Assembly: GCF_047425875.1 (NCBI RefSeq)
Contig: NZ_CP179727.1
Span: forward strand, 1,116,001-1,180,000
Source of the DNA: Macrococcoides animalis
GTDB lineage: Bacteria > Bacillota > Bacilli > Staphylococcales > Staphylococcaceae
Direction of reading: 5' to 3'
DNA length: 64,000 bases
The translations under genes were made by a program, and so were the position numbers. This document shows, piece by piece, positions 60,814 to 64,000 of the stretch; positions within the stretch are counted from its first letter, which is position 1, and each line of letters starts with the position of its first letter. The notes under the pieces are model-generated. The model was not told where the DNA came from. It searched no databases and saw only the letters and a program-made list of their open reading frames with translations.

Positions 60814-61379
60814 AATACTGCTTTTAATTGATCTAATTCCTTTTGTGTAATTTCATGTCCACCATCAAATAGCATAAAGTCTACATCATCGAATCCTGAT
60901 TTAAATTGTAATTCTAAAGCTTTTGCTTGTCCTGGTGGTACAATCATGTCATTTGCGCCTGCAGTAATGATTACTTTCGTATCACGTTTGGCATTCGTCA
61001 CGTCATATTTCAAATCTGACGGATGCATTAGTACCGCTACATCCATTTCAAATCCATTCTCTAAGAAGCCCACAATAAAGTTAGCTCCATTTGAGTAACC
61101 TAAGAATGTTACTTTATCGTAATTCATATCTAGTCCATTCATCACTTCTGTCACTCTTCTAACTGCATCATTATATGCATTACGATCCATCTCACCATTG
61201 ATTAATGGTGGAAAGAAACGTCTACTCATTGCACCACCACTGTCCCCTTCAAAGCTTAATACATCTTTCCCAGGAAATAACTCGTTAGCTAAACCGAGTA
61301 ATTGATATTCGTTTCCACCAGTGCCATGGAATAGTACAACTAATTCATTTGAATCGTTCTTTTGATAAAAGTAGTTCAT
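60810..61379 (-). CDS. mhqD: carboxylesterase/phospholipase-like hydrolase (MhqD-like)
   Basis: A 189-residue alpha/beta hydrolase: LFHGTGGNEYQLL oxyanion region, nucleophile GYSNGA, acid in GANDMIVPP, His in DGGHEITQ. It follows the ring-cleaving dioxygenase gene by 11 bp, as in staphylococcal mhqED and Bacillus mhqO/D, which protect against hydroquinones and catechols. The substrate may be the ring-opened product. Confidence 0.9.
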   Translation of the reverse strand: MNYFYQKNDSNELVVLFHGTGGNEYQLLGLANELFPGKDVLSFEGDSGGAMSRRFFPPLINGEMDRNAYNDAVRRVTEVMNGLDMNYDKVTFLGYSNGANFIVGFLENGFEMDVAVLMHPSDLKYDVTNAKRDTKVIITAGANDMIVPPGQAKALELQFKSGFDDVDFMLFDGGHEITQKELDQLKAVL

Positions 61380-61390
61380 GATATTCCTCC

Positions 61391-62359
61391 TTATTTACTT
61401 CTAACAGTATCAATATGTCTTACTTGTGATTCAATTTGTTCTCGTTGACCTTCTAAAAATGGAGGTAATGATAATTTCTCACCCAACGATTCATAAGGCT
61501 CATCACCCATAAATCCTGGACCATCTGTTGCGATTTCAAATAGAATCGGCATTGCCAGTCTTGCATATAATGATTTAAAGAAGAAACGATCTACAAACCC
61601 TGAGTTTGGCAAGTTATATGATTCTAAACGTTCAATCCAAGCTCTAAGTTCTGTTTCATCTGGTACACGGAAAGCGACGTGGTGAATCGTACCGAACCCT
61701 TGGTATGCTGTTCTACTTGTAGTATCATCAACAATAATCACTGATGCCCCGTTACCACCTTCACCTGTTTCAAATAAATGATAATTTCCTTCTGACGCAG
61801 TTTCTTTAAATAAATAGACCGCTTCAAATGCTGATTTGAATGCTGTAAATTGGTTTACCGTAATAAATACTGGCCCTAATCCGTAAATACCGAATTCCTC
61901 TGGTACTGGACTATTCTTCCATGCAACACCAGCTGCTACACCGTTATCATTTTCATCAGAGATAAGTTGATATAATTGTCCGTCAAAATCTTCAAATGGC
62001 AATATTTTTTTACCGAACATCTCTTGAATACCATCGTGCTTCACATTAAATGTTTCAAATCTATCTAAGAAATATTCAACTGCAGCATCATTTGGTACTC
62101 TAAAAGACGTTCTTGCAATTTCATTTGTGCCATGTTGTCCTTTAGTAATCCCTTTGAAATCAAAGAAAGTCATGTCTGTACCTGCATTACCTTCGTCATC
62201 TGCAAAGAATAAGTGATACGTATTGATATCATCTTGATTAACTGTTTTCTTAACGAGTCTCATACCTAAAACTTCGTTGAAAAAGTCATATATTTTTTCG
62301 GCACTACTTGTAATAGCAGTTACATGGTGAATCCCTGTTAATTGTTTTATTTTGTTCAT
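61391..62359 (-). CDS. mhqE: ring-cleaving dioxygenase (MhqE/MhqO-like)
   Basis: A 322-residue VOC-family dioxygenase with two modules: GIHHVTAITSSAEKIYDFFNEVLGMRLVKKTVNQDD (His ligand), and GFGTIHHVAFRVPDETELRAWI, then PILFEIATDGPGF (Glu ligand). It opens hydroquinone or substituted catechol rings with Fe(II). In S. aureus the gene lies behind the MhqR repressor gene; no mhqR is here, but a QsrR-like box is upstream. First gene of the pair. Confidence 0.9.
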   Translation of the reverse strand: MNKIKQLTGIHHVTAITSSAEKIYDFFNEVLGMRLVKKTVNQDDINTYHLFFADDEGNAGTDMTFFDFKGITKGQHGTNEIARTSFRVPNDAAVEYFLDRFETFNVKHDGIQEMFGKKILPFEDFDGQLYQLISDENDNGVAAGVAWKNSPVPEEFGIYGLGPVFITVNQFTAFKSAFEAVYLFKETASEGNYHLFETGEGGNGASVIIVDDTTSRTAYQGFGTIHHVAFRVPDETELRAWIERLESYNLPNSGFVDRFFFKSLYARLAMPILFEIATDGPGFMGDEPYESLGEKLSLPPFLEGQREQIESQVRHIDTVRSK

Positions 62360-62413
62360 GGTATTTCACTCCTCTTCTTTAATAATTTATCAAACTGATT
62401 TATTGATATAATA

Positions 62414-62446
62414 ATTATACTTCATATACTTAATATATCATTAAGT
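62414..62446 (-). promoter_or_regulatory. mhqED promoter with QsrR-like box
   Basis: TTATA-CTTCA-TATAC (62415-62429) matches GTATA-N5-TATAC with one change, and a minus-strand TATAAT (62414-62419) overlaps it. A second palindrome ACTTAAT-ATATC-ATTAAGT (62428-62446) lies beside it. The 12-base ATACTTAATATA (62426-62437) also occurs at the catDE promoter (4336-4347). Confidence 0.65.
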
Positions 62447-62482
62447 TTGTGGTACTGCAACCTATAAATTCCTCCATAATAA

Positions 62483-62505
62483 AAATCGAGGCAGTGCCTC
62501 GATTT
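62483..62505 (-). terminator. terminator of the ABC-F gene
   Basis: AAATCGAGGC (62483-62492) with GCCTCGATTT (62496-62505), three-base loop, T-rich on the minus strand. About 67 bp after the ABC-F stop codon. Confidence 0.85.
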
Positions 62506-62571
62506 AATCTAATTCTTAATTTTTACTCTATGTCATTAGTAATAAAATTCAATCGCTTTTTCTTTTTGTCA

Positions 62572-64000
62572 TTATTGTTGTTCTAAATCATCAATTCGAT
62601 GCAATAGTTTCGATAATTCATTAGTATCAACGCTTTTTTCAATCATCACTTTTGAATCTAACAATGTTTTATCTGTTAAAGTAAGCGTACGCGTCTTAAT
62701 CATCTCACTAAAATATTCATCGTGACTGACAAATAGTACCGTTCCTTTATATTGTTTAAGTAAATTACCAATGATATCTTGCATTTCAATATCGAAATAA
62801 TTCGTTGGTTCATCGAGTACAAGTAGATGTGCTTTGGAGAAATAGAGTTTCACAAAAGACAGTCTACACTTTTCACCCATTGATAAGTTTTGAACAAGAT
62901 CATCCATACGTGATGCATCAAATCTAAAAGCAGCAAGTATCGTTCGTGCTTCAGTTTCACTAATATCAAGTGAAGTAATTTCTTCTAATACCGTATGATT
63001 CGGATTTAAATTCTCAAGTTTCTGCGAGAAGTACCCAATTTCAAGTGTTGGGGGCATGCTTATTTCACCCTGTTGCAGTGGTAATTCACCAATAATTAAT
63101 TTGAGAAGCGTTGACTTACCTGATCCATTTTTTCCATCAATTTGCACGACTTCCCCTTGCTCTAATGAAAATCTAACGCGTTCAAACAAAGTATTTTGAA
63201 ACGTATGACTTACATCCATGCATTGCAGTATATATTTATGATTTATTTCACTCGTTTCAATGTCATATTCAGTTCGCACAGCCTTCTCGATTTTTCCTTC
63301 AAAATTAGCCATCTCATGATTTAATCTTGATTCGCGTGCTTTCATTCGTTTAGCCATCTTGGCTAACTTCTTTTGTTCACTAAAGTCACGTACACTCGCT
63401 TTATGATTCATTTCATGGTGCCATTCACGCATCTCTTGAATCATCTGCTTCATGCGTTTCTTTTCCTTACGCTCTTTTTCTACAAGTGCTTGATTCGTTT
63501 TTATTTCTAAGTCAATTTGTGTTTTATATTGATCATATTTCATGTGAAACTTTCTTAACCCTTCACGTGTCAGTTCAAGTATATAATGTGCTGTTTGGTT
63601 AATAAACGTACGATCATGACTTGCATAAAGTATCGTATAATCATTTGATGCCATCCAGTTCACTAGCCACTGTTTCGTTTCAGCATCAATGTGGTTTGTC
63701 GGCTCATCAAAGATAAATTTTGTTTTACCTGAAAGTATCAGACGGATTAAAGAAACCTTCGTTTGTTCTCCACCTGACAGTGATTGTACGTCTCGTTCTG
63801 CATCACTTTCAGATAGATTAAACTTATGCATCATCGTAATAATCTCAGACTCAAAAGTATAACCATCTTGGTCTAAATAGCTATTCATCGCATTCATATC
63901 ATCATTCAACTTCATCTTTAATTGATATAATCCCGGCTTACCTTGCATAATATAATCTAAAACGGTGATATTTTTAGCTGTGATTTGCTGTTCTAGCACA
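62572..64000 (-). CDS. ABC-F family ATPase, N-terminus outside window
   Basis: The frame is open to the window edge, so the first Walker A is not seen; about 476 residues are visible. First half: signature LSGGEQTKVSLIRLI, Walker B KFIFDEPTNHID. A coiled, Lys/Glu-rich linker follows (about residues 165-250 of the visible part). Second half: Walker A GKNGSGKSTLL, signature LSMGEKCRLSFVKLYF, Walker B LLVLDEPTNYFD and a short C-terminal tail. ABC-F proteins act on ribosomes; a resistance-type (Lsa/Vga/Msr-like) or housekeeping role cannot be decided here. Confidence 0.93.
   Translation of the reverse strand, partial: VLEQQITAKNITVLDYIMQGKPGLYQLKMKLNDDMNAMNSYLDQDGYTFESEIITMMHKFNLSESDAERDVQSLSGGEQTKVSLIRLILSGKTKFIFDEPTNHIDAETKQWLVNWMASNDYTILYASHDRTFINQTAHYILELTREGLRKFHMKYDQYKTQIDLEIKTNQALVEKERKEKKRMKQMIQEMREWHHEMNHKASVRDFSEQKKLAKMAKRMKARESRLNHEMANFEGKIEKAVRTEYDIETSEINHKYILQCMDVSHTFQNTLFERVRFSLEQGEVVQIDGKNGSGKSTLLKLIIGELPLQQGEISMPPTLEIGYFSQKLENLNPNHTVLEEITSLDISETEARTILAAFRFDASRMDDLVQNLSMGEKCRLSFVKLYFSKAHLLVLDEPTNYFDIEMQDIIGNLLKQYKGTVLFVSHDEYFSEMIKTRTLTLTDKTLLDSKVMIEKSVDTNELSKLLHRIDDLEQQ

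Noticed and set aside
63997..63999. GTG as the start of the ABC-F gene
   Set aside because: It lies at the very edge of the window and the first Walker A would be missing; the gene must continue to the right.

Overview
This 64 kb window is chromosomal DNA of a low-GC Gram-positive bacterium. Gene content and order point to the family Staphylococcaceae, and most likely Macrococcus/Macrococcoides rather than Staphylococcus: mntABC with a divergent MntR-type regulator, a CstR/CstB persulfide-defence locus, pfoR-sdaAB-sdaAA, ahpCF, catDE-like and mhqED-like quinone-detoxification pairs, a quinol-type nitric oxide reductase and a ptb-buk pair. The genus is an inference; I see no 16S rRNA, tRNA, phage, insertion sequence or CRISPR array. 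Coding density is high and most gene pairs are separated by strong bidirectional terminator hairpins.

Layout. 1-7.7 kb: the end of an ABC-2 permease gene with a membrane-anchored partner, a UMF1 transporter, the catD/catE-like operon with two QsrR/YodB-type boxes, an ATP-grasp ligase and a YdeI protein. 7.8-12.8 kb: a lone ModA lipoprotein, ahpC-ahpF under a PerR box, and an NSS sodium-dependent transporter preceded by a complete transcription attenuator with a Trp-Trp leader peptide. 12.9-18.2 kb: PaiA-like acetyltransferase, FNT channel, mntR divergent from mntABC across a 44-bp perfect palindrome, and a GNAT enzyme. 18.3-24.7 kb: PPK2 kinase, SAM-I riboswitch with metY-metA, a P2-type cation ATPase and a dead ABC-transporter ATPase remnant. 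24.7-32.1 kb: ActP/DUF485 symporter operon, DNA alkylation repair protein, esterase, AGCS symporter, YfcH-YbgA pair, a 57-aa winged-helix mini-protein, and a PPOX stress protein. 32.1-37.5 kb: the persulfide island (CstB; a four-domain CoA-disulfide-reductase/rhodanese/TusA/DsrE fusion; CstR; rhodanese; TauE). 37.5-40.5 kb: an ABC-2 exporter with a LytTR regulator whose N-terminus looks like a dead ABC ATPase. 40.5-48.7 kb: serine deamination operon, amino-acid permease, HesB-like protein, butyrate kinase pathway and a phosphatase. 48.8-55.5 kb: PepSY proteins, AzlCD, DoxX, cupin, two tandem TPM-domain proteins and a pyrimidine-dimer-glycosylase-like protein. 55.6-64 kb: 2-hydroxyacid dehydrogenase, LURP-one protein, an unrecognised gene, norB, mhqD/mhqE-like pair and an ABC-F ATPase cut by the window end.

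How the parts work together: much of the window is stress and redox defence (peroxide via PerR-AhpCF, quinones via CatDE and MhqED, sulfide/persulfide via CstR-CstB, nitric oxide via NorB, manganese supply via MntABC) together with amino-acid uptake and catabolism (NSS, AGCS, APC, AzlCD, serine dehydratase, methionine synthesis under a SAM riboswitch). The most unusual element is the ribosome-type tryptophan attenuator in front of the NSS transporter at 12.59-12.83 kb, which predicts the transporter's substrate from regulatory RNA alone.
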